Positions 11,116-19,845 of a stretch of 64,000 nt of DNA are shown one piece after another. The DNA comes from Plantactinospora soyae. GTDB lineage: Bacteria; Actinomycetota; Actinomycetes; Mycobacteriales; Micromonosporaceae. Numbering within the stretch: position 1 is the stretch's first letter; each line of letters starts with the position of its first letter. The DNA lies in NCBI RefSeq assembly GCF_014874095.1, contig NZ_JADBEB010000001.1, positions 1,302,001 to 1,366,000 on the forward strand. Direction: 5' to 3'. The position numbers and the translations under genes were made by a program. The notes beneath the pieces are model-generated. The model ran no database searches. It was not told the origin of the DNA and worked only from the letters and a program-made list of their open reading frames with translations.

Positions 11116-12668
11116 GCCGTTGCCTCCTCGGTCATCCGGAGCAGGGCCTTCCGATCGATCTTGCCGTTGGGTGTCATCGGAAGCTGTGCGAGGACCCGGC
11201 AGGCGTCCGGTAGACGAGCCACGTCGAGCCATCCGGCGAGCCGGCGAATCAGGTCATCGGGATCGACCGGACCGGTCACGCAGGCGACGAGCCGGTCGCC
11301 CTCGGGCTGGTGGACCACCGCGCACTCGCGGACATCGGGAACCGCGCCGACGGCCGACTCGATCTCGGTGAGACTGACCCGCATCCCACGTCGTTTGACG
11401 ATGTCGTCTCGCCGTCCGGAGAAGTAGAGATGCCCATCGTCGTCCAGGTATCCGTAGTCGCCGGTATGCAGGCGGCGTTCGCCGGTACGAGGCTCGGCCC
11501 GGAAGCGGCCCGCAGTGAGGTCCGGAGCCTGCCAGTAGCCGGTCATCACGTGCGGCCCACGCACGACGATCTCTCCCACCGTCCCAGGCGGCACGGGCAC
11601 GCCGGCCTCGCTCAGGATCAGCACCTCGGTGCCGGGCAACGCTGTGCCGACCGATCCGGGACGCACCAGATCGCCGTCGGGCTCGAGGATACTCACGCGC
11701 TTGCACTCGGTGATCCCGAACATCAGGCAGATGGACGCCGCCGGATAGGCGGCGCGCAGTCGGGCGATGAGCGCAGGGGCGAGCACCGATCCGGTGTTCG
11801 TGAACAGTCGCACCTGGCTCGGCGGTTCAGCACCCTCCGCGGCTCGTCGCCGGTCGGCCAGTTTGACGAGCGTAGCGGCGATCGACGGGACAAGCGGGAC
11901 GACGGTGGCCCCGGAATCACGGATCTGGCGGGCCAGCGTGAAGTCCGGGGACGAGTCGTTGAAGACGAGTGCCGCGGTACTCAGCGCCGCCAGGAAGACC
12001 TGGTACAGCCCGTAGTCGAAGGAGAGCGGCAGGCGGACGAAGACGACATCGTCCGGCCGGTAGCCGAGCCGATCCGCGATCGCGGTGGTGGCGAAGACGA
12101 CCTGTGCGTGGTTCGACACCACCGCCTTGGGCCTCGAAGTACTTCCCGAGGTGTAGATCATCAGGCAGGGGTCGCAGGAAATGCCGGCCACCTCGCCCCC
12201 GGTCGCGCGACTGCTCCCGGCAAGACCGTCGAGTTCGTGCCAGAGGCGGGTCACCCCGACACCGGGCCGTCCGTCGAGGGCACTCCAGCAGTCCTCGTCG
12301 TCGTCATGGAGGATCGAGAGAACCGGATCGGAATCCGCGATGAGATCCCGCAACATGAACTGTTTGATGTCGCGGTGCACCGGTACGACGATCGCCCCGA
12401 CGCGCGAGGCGCCGAAGATCACCGCAACCTGCTCCCGGCGATTGGCCGTCCGCAGGAGCAACCGGTCACCGCGGCCAACACCGCGGTCGCGCAGCCAGGC
12501 CGCAACCCGACGGCTCTGAGCGGTCAGTTCCGCGTACGACCAGACGCCCCGCTCGTCGCGGACCGCGACGGCTTCCGGCCGGCGGCGGGCAGCATCGTCG
12601 ATCAGGCCGTGGAGGCGGACCTGCCCTCGGCCGGTCCGATCGGATGCGGCCTCGCCCCGGCTTGTCAT
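11112..12668 (-). CDS. AMP-forming acyl/aminoacyl ligase, likely loads the adjacent ACP
   Basis: A 518-aa ANL-superfamily enzyme, free-standing, with no PCP. It has the P-loop motif MIYTSGSTSRPKAVV, the A5-like FGITECKRVSI, HTGDYGYLDDDGHLYFSGR (A7/A8), RRGMRVSLTEIE and the C-terminal catalytic lysine motif TPNGKIDRKAL. The segment SFDYGLYQVFLAAL at the A4 position resembles ligases that load amino acids on discrete ACPs in beta-amino-acid starter pathways (VinN and FlvN) and the exosortase-associated acyl ligases. It sits between ACP and decarboxylase with ATGA overlaps on both sides, so I infer ATP-dependent loading of an amino acid onto that ACP. The substrate cannot be read from its code. 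Confidence 0.87.
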   Translation of the reverse strand: MTSRGEAASDRTGRGQVRLHGLIDDAARRRPEAVAVRDERGVWSYAELTAQSRRVAAWLRDRGVGRGDRLLLRTANRREQVAVIFGASRVGAIVVPVHRDIKQFMLRDLIADSDPVLSILHDDDEDCWSALDGRPGVGVTRLWHELDGLAGSSRATGGEVAGISCDPCLMIYTSGSTSRPKAVVSNHAQVVFATTAIADRLGYRPDDVVFVRLPLSFDYGLYQVFLAALSTAALVFNDSSPDFTLARQIRDSGATVVPLVPSIAATLVKLADRRRAAEGAEPPSQVRLFTNTGSVLAPALIARLRAAYPAASICLMFGITECKRVSILEPDGDLVRPGSVGTALPGTEVLILSEAGVPVPPGTVGEIVVRGPHVMTGYWQAPDLTAGRFRAEPRTGERRLHTGDYGYLDDDGHLYFSGRRDDIVKRRGMRVSLTEIESAVGAVPDVRECAVVHQPEGDRLVACVTGPVDPDDLIRRLAGWLDVARLPDACRVLAQLPMTPNGKIDRKALLRMTEEATA

Positions 12669-12922
12669 CCGTCGATCCCTCGCAGCCGCGAGACCACACC
12701 CCACAGGTTGCCCGCGGTGGCGAAGGTCTCGAGGTTCATCGAACTGTCCGGGAACTCGATTTCGTAGAGCGTTTCGAGATCGACCAGCAACCCGACCATT
12801 CCCAGCGAATCGAGACCCAGATCCACGAGGCTCGCGTCCGCCTCGAGCGGCGAGTCCCCGAGAAGAAGTTTCACGTGCTTACGTAGCTCCGACTCGAATT
12901 CCGGATCCCAGGCAAGCGACAC
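12665..12922 (-). CDS. Free-standing acyl carrier protein
   Basis: An 85-aa carrier protein with the phosphopantetheine site LGLDSLGMVG; the modified serine is S39. The GTG start at 12922 follows a GGGGTGA site. It is the first gene of a minus-strand set (ACP, ligase, decarboxylase) overlapping by 4 bp at each junction, so the trio is made in fixed ratio. Its DSL core is of ACP type rather than the GGxS type of the NRPS carriers here, which fits a dedicated carrier for a modified amino acid or acyl group. Confidence 0.92.
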   Translation of the reverse strand: MSLAWDPEFESELRKHVKLLLGDSPLEADASLVDLGLDSLGMVGLLVDLETLYEIEFPDSSMNLETFATAGNLWGVVSRLRGIDG

Positions 12923-13307
12923 CGTTCACCCCGCAAGAAAATTGAACTGAAACTGAAGACCGTCATCGCGTGTTCTGGAATCTCGACGCATTGAAGCCGA
13001 GCCAAGGGTACGAGAGAACGGCATTACCCACCAAAGTGACAGAGATCACTTAGCAACTCGCAAGGGCCGCTCGGCCCACTTGAGCATTGACCGTTACAGG
13101 CTCACATGATATATACGATCATCACACCTTCAAGGCTCTTGACATTACTGTCGTTAATGGACGAGGATCCCACGAAGGGTGATATCGGCGCCTCGGCGCG
13201 TCACCTTTATCTGTCGCAATCATCGCGACGTCGAAAACAGATGTCCATGGGTCGTTGGGATTCACTCCGTGCGGGCGTACCCACGGCGAAAAACGGGGGT
13301 TGCATCG
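12923..13307. promoter_or_regulatory. Divergent promoter region between the ACP trio and the transglutaminase-like gene
   Basis: A 385-bp AT-richer stretch, notable in this high-GC window (for example atgatatatacgatcatcac near 13107-13126). It separates the minus-strand ACP gene from the plus-strand gene at 13308 and must carry both promoters. No coding frame here is convincing. A CRP-like palindrome lies at 13035-13052. Confidence 0.7.
13035..13052. promoter_or_regulatory. CRP-like palindrome AAGTGA-N6-TCACTT
   Basis: Perfect 6-bp arms around a 6-bp spacer. The inner GTGA-N6-TCAC matches the core of the CRP/FNR-family operator, as bound by mycobacterial Crp homologues. It lies about 113 bp upstream of the ACP start, in the divergent promoter region. 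Binding is inferred from sequence only. Confidence 0.45.
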
Positions 13308-14228
13308 ATGGAGAACACTCGGGCAGCTGTGATGGAGCGCGTACGACGCGTGCCGAGCGCGCTTCGTGTCTTCACCACGCCTGCGTCCGAGGCCCAGCGC
13401 CGGTTCGCCTTCGACGATGCGCTGCTGGCCGATCTGATCGAGCAGGGGCTTCCCCACGTGGCCACCGGGCCGGAGCTCATGTTCGACCAGTTCGACCTGG
13501 ACAACATAAGCACCGGGCTCGGTCTCGCCTCGCCGCAACGCACCATCACGAAGCGCTGGACGAAGTCGCTCGAGGCTCAACTGGGACATGACCGCGGCCA
13601 TTTCGAGCTGCGGCTCTCCTGGCGATGCCCGCTCCCCGGCCACGCCGGTGCCTGCGAATTCCTGCTGGAACCGGCGATCACCGGCTCCAGGAAGGACACT
13701 CCGACCGGCAGCACCATGACGATCCTCGCCGAACCCCTGGCCGAGGATCACGACTTCGGCCCCGACCTCGACCCGGTGGTCGCCGAGGCCCGCAGCTTGT
13801 TCTTCTACTCGATCCCCGACAGCCTCGCCACCGATCTCGATTTCGCCCGGCACGCCAGGCTTGCCGATTGTCGCCTCGCCAGCCGCTATCTCGCCACGGT
13901 GGCGGCGGAGGCCGGGCTGACCACACGCGTGGCTTCCGGATTCTTCGTCGGGGTGCCGTTCCCGGCCCCGCATGCCTGGCTCGAGATAGCCGTCGGCGAC
14001 CGGTGGGTTCCGGTCGACCCGTTCTTTCTCAACACCCTTCATCGCTGGGACTTTCTGTCGGTCGACGCCGAACGGCTGCGGAGGTCGCCGCGCAACGTGT
14101 TGTGGCGACTGGGCACCTCGGCCGGACTCGGCTCGCCGCTCGTCCGGCATCGCCGGCCGGACGATGAGGACGCTGTCAGCGCGCCGTTCGGCCTCGCTGC
14201 ACAGTGGCATCCACACCCCCTTCGCTGA
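13308..14228 (+). CDS. Transglutaminase-like protein, candidate amide-forming enzyme
   Basis: A 306-aa soluble protein whose C-terminal half is a transglutaminase-like cysteine-protease fold. Cys188 lies in ADCRLASRYLA, His222 in PAPHAWLEI and Asp237 in WVPVDPFF, the expected order and spacing of the catalytic triad. The N-terminal ~150 residues are not recognised. The ATG at 13308 has a GGGGG ribosome site; upstream in-frame starts lack support. It is the only plus-strand gene inside the cluster body and faces away from the ACP-ligase-decarboxylase trio. AdmF of andrimid biosynthesis shows that transglutaminase homologues can form peptide bonds between carrier-bound acyl groups. Such a role, with the trio's ACP as one partner, is my inference. 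Proteolysis or cross-linking remains possible. Confidence 0.8.
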   Translation: MENTRAAVMERVRRVPSALRVFTTPASEAQRRFAFDDALLADLIEQGLPHVATGPELMFDQFDLDNISTGLGLASPQRTITKRWTKSLEAQLGHDRGHFELRLSWRCPLPGHAGACEFLLEPAITGSRKDTPTGSTMTILAEPLAEDHDFGPDLDPVVAEARSLFFYSIPDSLATDLDFARHARLADCRLASRYLATVAAEAGLTTRVASGFFVGVPFPAPHAWLEIAVGDRWVPVDPFFLNTLHRWDFLSVDAERLRRSPRNVLWRLGTSAGLGSPLVRHRRPDDEDAVSAPFGLAAQWHPHPLR

Positions 14229-14266
14229 GCCGCGCGAAAGCAGCCGAAGCGGTGGCCTCCCGCCGC

Positions 14267-16696
14267 TCACCACTGGTACGTCCGGCTCGCGAACGCCAGT
14301 CCCGAGCCTTCCGCGGCCCAGGTCCGGTCGGCCGGCAGCGGCCGGTCCAGCGCCTGCGCGGGGATGGCCGGCGCCTGGGCCAGGGCTAGCACACGTACCG
14401 GGCCGTCCGCCCGCACACGCAGGCTCACCTCGAACCCGGCATCGGGCGGGGCGGCGACCATGACGCCCCACTTCCACACCGCCGGCGCCAGGGGCACGTT
14501 ACGCCCGCTGCTCAGGGCACCGCCGCCCGTCGGCAGCCCGGCGATGGTGGCGTCGAGGACCGTCGCCGACGAGGTGTCCAGGTACAACGCGAGCAGGATC
14601 GGCCGACCCGATTCGGCGGACACCTGGAGGCGTAGCCGCCGCAGAGTCCCGTCGCGCTCGTCGCCGACGGACCGCACGACCGGGCGGGGCAAGGCCGCCA
14701 CGGTCGGTGCGTCGCCCACGCGATATCCGCCCGCCGGCCCCCACAGGTTCGGAAACCGATCGGTCACCGGCATCCGGCGCGCGGTCACGTAGTGGCCGAC
14801 CCAGCGGTCCGGGTCGGCGTCCGCGGACATCCACTGCGCTTGCCCGGTGTCGGCGTCCAAGGCATACATCAGGCTTACCGGAAGCGGATGCGCCGGATCG
14901 AACCGGTCGACCGCCGCGCCGACGCTCATCAGGAGCACCCCGGCCAGCGCCAAGGTCGCCGTCAGGATGCGGGCGCGCCGGAGCACCGGCTTCACATCCA
15001 CCGCGAACAGCACACCGACCAGCAGCGGGACCGTCATCAGCGGGGCGGCGGCAGTGCCCAACCCGACGGTCCGCAGCAGCACCGGCAGCAGCGGCGCCAG
15101 GAGGAGGACCAGCGGCAGTGCCGACGACGCCAGGAGAACCGGCCGCCACGGCGCGATGCCGGGCAGCCTCGCGGCGGCCGCGAGCCCGGCCGCTCCGGTC
15201 AGCGCCGCCCAGGTGAACAGGTACGCCGCGCCGGGCACGCTCACCGCGGTCAGCAGCGCGGCGGCCGACAGCCAGACCAGCAGGCCGGCTGCGGCCTCGG
15301 TGGCCGTGACCCGGCGGCGGACCAGCACCAGCCACACCCAGGCGACTGCGGCGGCGAGCACGACCAGGCCGGTGGAAGTCGCAGCGGTGCGATAGGGATC
15401 GCCGTACAGGAACCGGCCGTATTCCGGTTTGGCGAAATCGAGCAACCTCCAGGTCGCCCAGCCGACTGCCCCGGCGGCGACCATGGCCAGCGGGAACGTG
15501 GCCGCTGCCACCCCGGCACCACGCAGCCCCAGTGCTCGACGACGCCGGGCGTACCAGCAGGCAGCAACGGTGGCCGCCACCGCGAGAGCGGCCAGCGGCA
15601 GCACCATACCGGCCGGATAGCGCACCAACCACGGGCCGATGCTGAACCAGGTCGCCTCGCCCGAGGAGGCCACTCCGGACAACCGCCTGTCCCCCAGTTC
15701 CCGGGTGGCGGCCAGGACGGTGTCCCCCATGTCCTGAACGCTGCCCCGGTCGACAGTGGCGAGATTGTCCTGGGCCGTGTGGTACCGCGCGCTGCCACCG
15801 ATCACCGCGAAGTTCATGCCGGCGTACCCGGCGGTCTTGAATTGGGTGAAGTCGGTGTCGTTGGGTAGCCGCCGGTAGACCTCGGCGGAGAACGAGGTAG
15901 CCATTGGCACCCGGCCGCTCAGCGCGCCCACCACACCGCCGCTGCCCGGGCCGGTCTCGAACATGACCACCCGGCCGCTGGTACCCCTGGCCTCCAGGTT
16001 GAGCACCACCGTGTCGCGGGGCGTTCCGGGCGGCCGGTCGCGCAGTAACGCCCCCGCACCGAGCTGACCGAACTCCTCGCTGTCGGTGAAGACGAGCGTG
16101 ACGTCGTTGCGCAGCCCGGGGCCCTGGCGCAGCGCCCGGGCAATCTCCAGCAGGGCGGCCACGTTCCGGCCGTCGTCGGAGGCCCCGTGGCTGATCGCTG
16201 TCGAATCGGTGTGCGCCATGAGCACCACACGCCCGCGGGCGCCGGTGCCGGCGCCGGTGCCCGGGACGGTCGCCACCACGTTGTGGACTCGCCCGGCGAG
16301 ATCGGCCCAGCCGTCGGCAGCCCGGTGCGCCATCGTGTCCTGCTCCTCGGGGCGCAGCCCCAGCGCGGTCAGCTGAGCGATGACGTACCCCCGCACCGCG
16401 TCGGCCTCGTCGGTGCCCGAGGGATGCGGTGCCCGGCCGATCCGCACCAGGTGCTGGTAGGCGCGGTCGGCGGAGAACTGGTCGGCCGCCGCGTCGGCAC
16501 CGGCCGCTGACGGTACGGAGGTCGACCAGAACCCGATCAGGAGTGCGATCGCCACCAGAACGGCACCCGCCGTGAACGCCGGAAGATGCGACCGCGCCGC
16601 CGACCGGACAGCACCCGCCGCGCGGTCCGGCCGCGCGGCCGGCGGTACGGGCGCTTCGGGGGTCAGCTCGTCCGCCCCACCCATCAGCCCGGTCAC
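14267..16696 (-). CDS. Membrane-bound M28-family zinc metallopeptidase with multispanning C-terminus
   Basis: An 809-aa protein. An N-terminal membrane segment (~residues 40-60) is followed by an exported M28 (aminopeptidase Y/S-like) domain to about residue 340, then about eight further hydrophobic segments and a terminal beta-rich region. Zinc-ligand motifs of M28 are present: AHTDS, GASDDGRN, DSEEFG, LNLEARG and YHTAQDN. It starts with a GTG overlapping the stop of the terminal NRPS by 4 bp, so it is the last gene of the assembly-line operon. The active site should face outside the membrane. Removal of a peptide or acyl cap during export, or degradation for self-protection, would fit. M28 enzymes prefer free N-terminal amino acids (family knowledge). 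The actual substrate is unknown. Confidence 0.85.
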   Translation of the reverse strand: MTGLMGGADELTPEAPVPPAARPDRAAGAVRSAARSHLPAFTAGAVLVAIALLIGFWSTSVPSAAGADAAADQFSADRAYQHLVRIGRAPHPSGTDEADAVRGYVIAQLTALGLRPEEQDTMAHRAADGWADLAGRVHNVVATVPGTGAGTGARGRVVLMAHTDSTAISHGASDDGRNVAALLEIARALRQGPGLRNDVTLVFTDSEEFGQLGAGALLRDRPPGTPRDTVVLNLEARGTSGRVVMFETGPGSGGVVGALSGRVPMATSFSAEVYRRLPNDTDFTQFKTAGYAGMNFAVIGGSARYHTAQDNLATVDRGSVQDMGDTVLAATRELGDRRLSGVASSGEATWFSIGPWLVRYPAGMVLPLAALAVAATVAACWYARRRRALGLRGAGVAAATFPLAMVAAGAVGWATWRLLDFAKPEYGRFLYGDPYRTAATSTGLVVLAAAVAWVWLVLVRRRVTATEAAAGLLVWLSAAALLTAVSVPGAAYLFTWAALTGAAGLAAAARLPGIAPWRPVLLASSALPLVLLLAPLLPVLLRTVGLGTAAAPLMTVPLLVGVLFAVDVKPVLRRARILTATLALAGVLLMSVGAAVDRFDPAHPLPVSLMYALDADTGQAQWMSADADPDRWVGHYVTARRMPVTDRFPNLWGPAGGYRVGDAPTVAALPRPVVRSVGDERDGTLRRLRLQVSAESGRPILLALYLDTSSATVLDATIAGLPTGGGALSSGRNVPLAPAVWKWGVMVAAPPDAGFEVSLRVRADGPVRVLALAQAPAIPAQALDRPLPADRTWAAEGSGLAFASRTYQW

Positions 16697-19600
16697 CGTG
16701 CCTCCTGCGATCGCAGCCGCGCCACCAGGCTTGCCACCTCACGCACGGTGCGGTAGTTGAACAACTCGTCCGCTCCGATCTCGCGATCCAGTTCCGTCTC
16801 CAACCGGGAAGCCAGCCGCAGCGCCCGCAACGAGTCGCCGCCAAGTGCGAAGAAGTCGTCGTCCGGTCCGACCTCGGGCACCTCCAGCACCTCCTGGAAG
16901 AGCTTGGTGATCTGAGCGAGCGGCACGTCGTCCTGGTCCGCGGCGGGCGCGGCGCCAGGCCCGGACACCGCCGTCCGGGCCGGCGGATCGGGCAGCGCGA
17001 GCAGGTCCGTTTTTCCCGCGAGAGTCATCGGCAACTCATCCAGGGCCACAAAGGAATCCGGGATCATGTACGTCGGCAGCAGCCGGCGCAGAGCCGCCCG
17101 CAACTCGTCGGGGGTGGGCGGCGCGGCCGGGTCGGCGGCGACCGTGTACGCCACGAGCCGATCGCCGCGGACCGTCACCGCTGCTCCCCGTACCGCCGGA
17201 TGACGGAGCAGCACACTCTCGATCTCGCCCGGCTCGATCCGATACCCGTTGAGCTTGAGCTGCCGGTCGATGCGGCCGAGCACCTCGACCCGGCCGTCGG
17301 GCAGGTAGCGTGCGTGGTCGCCGGTTCGGTACATCCGCCCTCCCGTGCTAAACGGGTCGGCCACGAAACGCTCGTTGGTCAGCTCCGGCCGGCGCCAGTA
17401 GCCCTCGGCCACTCCGGCAGCACCGATGCACAGCTCGCCGACGCACCCGTGGGGTACCGGACGGCCGGCCCGGTCGAGCACGTACAGCACGGTGTTGGAG
17501 ATCGGGCGGCCGACACTGACCCGGGTGGTATCGGCCCGGATCTCCTCGACGCTGGAGTAGACGGTGGTCTCGGTGGGGCCGTACATGTTCCACACCGACG
17601 CACCGCGGGCGGCGAGCGGCGCCGCGAGGTCCGGCGGAAACGCCTCACCGCAGCTGTAGAGCCGGGGCCGTGTCTCGCCCTGCCAGCCGGACTCGATCAG
17701 GATCCGGTACCGCGACGGTGTGGCCTGCAGAGCCGTGATCCCGTGTGCGCGGATGTACCGATCGAGTTCCCGGCCGGACAGGCCGAGCGCACTACCGCCC
17801 ACGTGCACGGTCGCGCCGACCGCCAGCGGTACCAGCAGTTCGGCGAGCGAAGTGTCGAAGGTGAGCGTGGTCAGCGCGAGGAACCGGTCGTCCGGGCCGA
17901 GCCCCGGATGACGGCGGGCCAGGCTGTCGACGAGGTTGGCCAGCGCGAGGCGTCCGATCGACACACCCTTCGGCCGGCCGGTGGAGCCCGAGGTGTAGAT
18001 CACGTAGGCGAGGGCGCCCTCGACACGCCGCGGCGGCACCCCGCCCGGTGACTCGGGGTGGTCGAGCCATGCCTCGTCGGACAGGTCCAAGGTCGGACCG
18101 GTCCAGCCGGCCGTGGCCGACGCACCGGTGGTGTCGATCAGTACCAGGCTCGGGTCGGCGTCGTCGAGGATGTACCGGCTGCGCTCGGCGGGGTGGGTGG
18201 GATCGAGGGGAACGAAGGCGGCACCGGCGCGGGCGATGCCCAGCAGTGCCGTCACCAGGTCGGCCCGTCGGCCGAGGCAGATGCCGACTCGATCGCCGGG
18301 GCCGACCCCCGCGCGGGTCAGCCCGGCCGCCAACGCGTCGGCACGATCGTTCAGCGCCCGGTAGGTCAGCACGGTCCGCTCGTCGACCACCGCGGGATGA
18401 TCCGGCCGGGCGGCCACCGCGTCGTCGATCAGGGTGGCCAGACTCGCCCGGGGTTCGGTGCGATCGACGAGGCTGCCGTTCCAGTCGTCCAGCAGCCGCG
18501 ACCGCGCTACCGACGGCAGGTCGAACACGGCCGACACGGCTTGGCCGGGGTCGGCCGCGAGCCGGCGCAGCGCGGTTTCAAGGTGCAGCAGCAGCGCTTC
18601 GGGCTCGCCGTCGCCGAACTTCGCCGCATCCACCACCAACTGCAATCGCATGACGGAACCGAGCCGGACCACAAGGGTGATCGGATAGTTGGTGCGGGTT
18701 TCGTACCGCACGTCGGTGACCAGCGGTCGCCGGCCGCGGGACCCGGAAGTGTCCTCGCCGAGGGTGGCTGGATCGGGGTAGTTCTCGAACGCGAGAACCG
18801 CCTCGAACAGAGCGCTACCCGGCTCGACGCCGGCCCACCGCTGGATGTCGGTGAGTGGGGTGTGCTGGTGCTCGAGAACACGATGCCGGCCGGCGGCGTG
18901 ATGGGTCAGCCAGGCGTGTGCCGGCTCGGCGTGCGTCAGCCGGACACGGACCGGGATGGTGGTGATGAACAATCCGACCATTTCGTTCGACCGTGGTATC
19001 GCGGCCGGCCGGCCGGCCGTCGTGACCCCCACGACCACGTCGTCCCGATCGCAGTAGCGGCCCAACGTGCCGGCCAGGGCGGCCTCCATCAGGCTTCCCA
19101 GCGTGGTGGAAGCGGCGACGGAGAGGGCACGCAGGCCGCCGATCACCTCGGCCGGCAGCTCGGTGACGACCGTGTGATACCGGCTGGAGGGGCGGCCGCC
19201 GGGACCGAACCCGGGCAGGGTGAGGCTCGCCGGTTCCCGGTAACCCTCCAGGTACGCGGTCCAGAATGCCTGGTCGGCGGAACCGTCACGGCGGTGCAGC
19301 CAGGATATGTACTCCCGGTACGGTGGCGGCGCCGGACGGTCGGTGACGATGCTGCCGTCCCCGGCGAGCGCCGCCGTGACCTCGGCCAGCAACAACGCCG
19401 ACGACCAGCCGTCGAGCAGCAGGTGATGGTAGGCCCAGGCGATCAGGTAGCCGTCCGGCAATTGGAGTACGGCCAGGCGCATCAGCGGCGGCCGGGTGAG
19501 GTCGAACGGCTGCGAGCGCAGCTGGGCCAGCGTCGCCTCGACCACGGCGGCTCGGTCGGCCTCCGGCAGTCCACGCAGATCGTGGTGTTCCACCGGAAGG

Positions 19601-19845
19601 TCGGCCCGGGTCAGCACCACCTGCTGCGGGGTGCTGATATCGGCGGAGACAAATGCCGTGCGCAGCACGGGGTGCCGGTTGACGGCAGCTTGCCACGCCT
19701 GGAAGAACCGGGACACCGACAGCTCGCCCTGGATCCCAAAGGTGGTCAACTCCACATAAAGGCCCTGCTCAGCCGCGGTCAGCGTATGAAACAGCATGCC
19801 TTCCTGGGTGGGTGAAAGGGGATAGATGTCTTCAACGTTCGTCAC
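16693..19845 (-). CDS. NRPS module C-A-PCP (last module by gene order)
   Basis: 1050 aa. The C domain spans ~5-440, opening YPLSPTQEGMLFH, with an intact HHLLLDG at ~140-146. The A domain is at ~465-960, with YVIYTSGSTGRPKG at ~613 and the LAGKTD lysine near its end. The PCP is at ~975-1045 (ALGGDSLRAL). My manual reading of the specificity pocket is D-T-A-Q-Y-C-M-V-Y-K, which matches no code I know, so the substrate is open. The GTG at 19845 has an AGAGGGGAAG site and overlaps the PKS stop in a GTGA; the open frame extends upstream only as a shadow of the PKS. There is no thioesterase or reductase domain after the PCP, although gene order makes this the final module. Release must be in trans or by an unrecognised route. 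Confidence 0.93.
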   Translation of the reverse strand: MTNVEDIYPLSPTQEGMLFHTLTAAEQGLYVELTTFGIQGELSVSRFFQAWQAAVNRHPVLRTAFVSADISTPQQVVLTRADLPVEHHDLRGLPEADRAAVVEATLAQLRSQPFDLTRPPLMRLAVLQLPDGYLIAWAYHHLLLDGWSSALLLAEVTAALAGDGSIVTDRPAPPPYREYISWLHRRDGSADQAFWTAYLEGYREPASLTLPGFGPGGRPSSRYHTVVTELPAEVIGGLRALSVAASTTLGSLMEAALAGTLGRYCDRDDVVVGVTTAGRPAAIPRSNEMVGLFITTIPVRVRLTHAEPAHAWLTHHAAGRHRVLEHQHTPLTDIQRWAGVEPGSALFEAVLAFENYPDPATLGEDTSGSRGRRPLVTDVRYETRTNYPITLVVRLGSVMRLQLVVDAAKFGDGEPEALLLHLETALRRLAADPGQAVSAVFDLPSVARSRLLDDWNGSLVDRTEPRASLATLIDDAVAARPDHPAVVDERTVLTYRALNDRADALAAGLTRAGVGPGDRVGICLGRRADLVTALLGIARAGAAFVPLDPTHPAERSRYILDDADPSLVLIDTTGASATAGWTGPTLDLSDEAWLDHPESPGGVPPRRVEGALAYVIYTSGSTGRPKGVSIGRLALANLVDSLARRHPGLGPDDRFLALTTLTFDTSLAELLVPLAVGATVHVGGSALGLSGRELDRYIRAHGITALQATPSRYRILIESGWQGETRPRLYSCGEAFPPDLAAPLAARGASVWNMYGPTETTVYSSVEEIRADTTRVSVGRPISNTVLYVLDRAGRPVPHGCVGELCIGAAGVAEGYWRRPELTNERFVADPFSTGGRMYRTGDHARYLPDGRVEVLGRIDRQLKLNGYRIEPGEIESVLLRHPAVRGAAVTVRGDRLVAYTVAADPAAPPTPDELRAALRRLLPTYMIPDSFVALDELPMTLAGKTDLLALPDPPARTAVSGPGAAPAADQDDVPLAQITKLFQEVLEVPEVGPDDDFFALGGDSLRALRLASRLETELDREIGADELFNYRTVREVASLVARLRSQEAR

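Noticed and set aside
16238-16268. Short GC-rich repeat (gccggtgccg units) inside the M28 peptidase gene
   Set aside because: It encodes a Gly/Thr/Ala linker (TGAGTGARG region) in frame; it is a coding low-complexity stretch, not an independent repeat.
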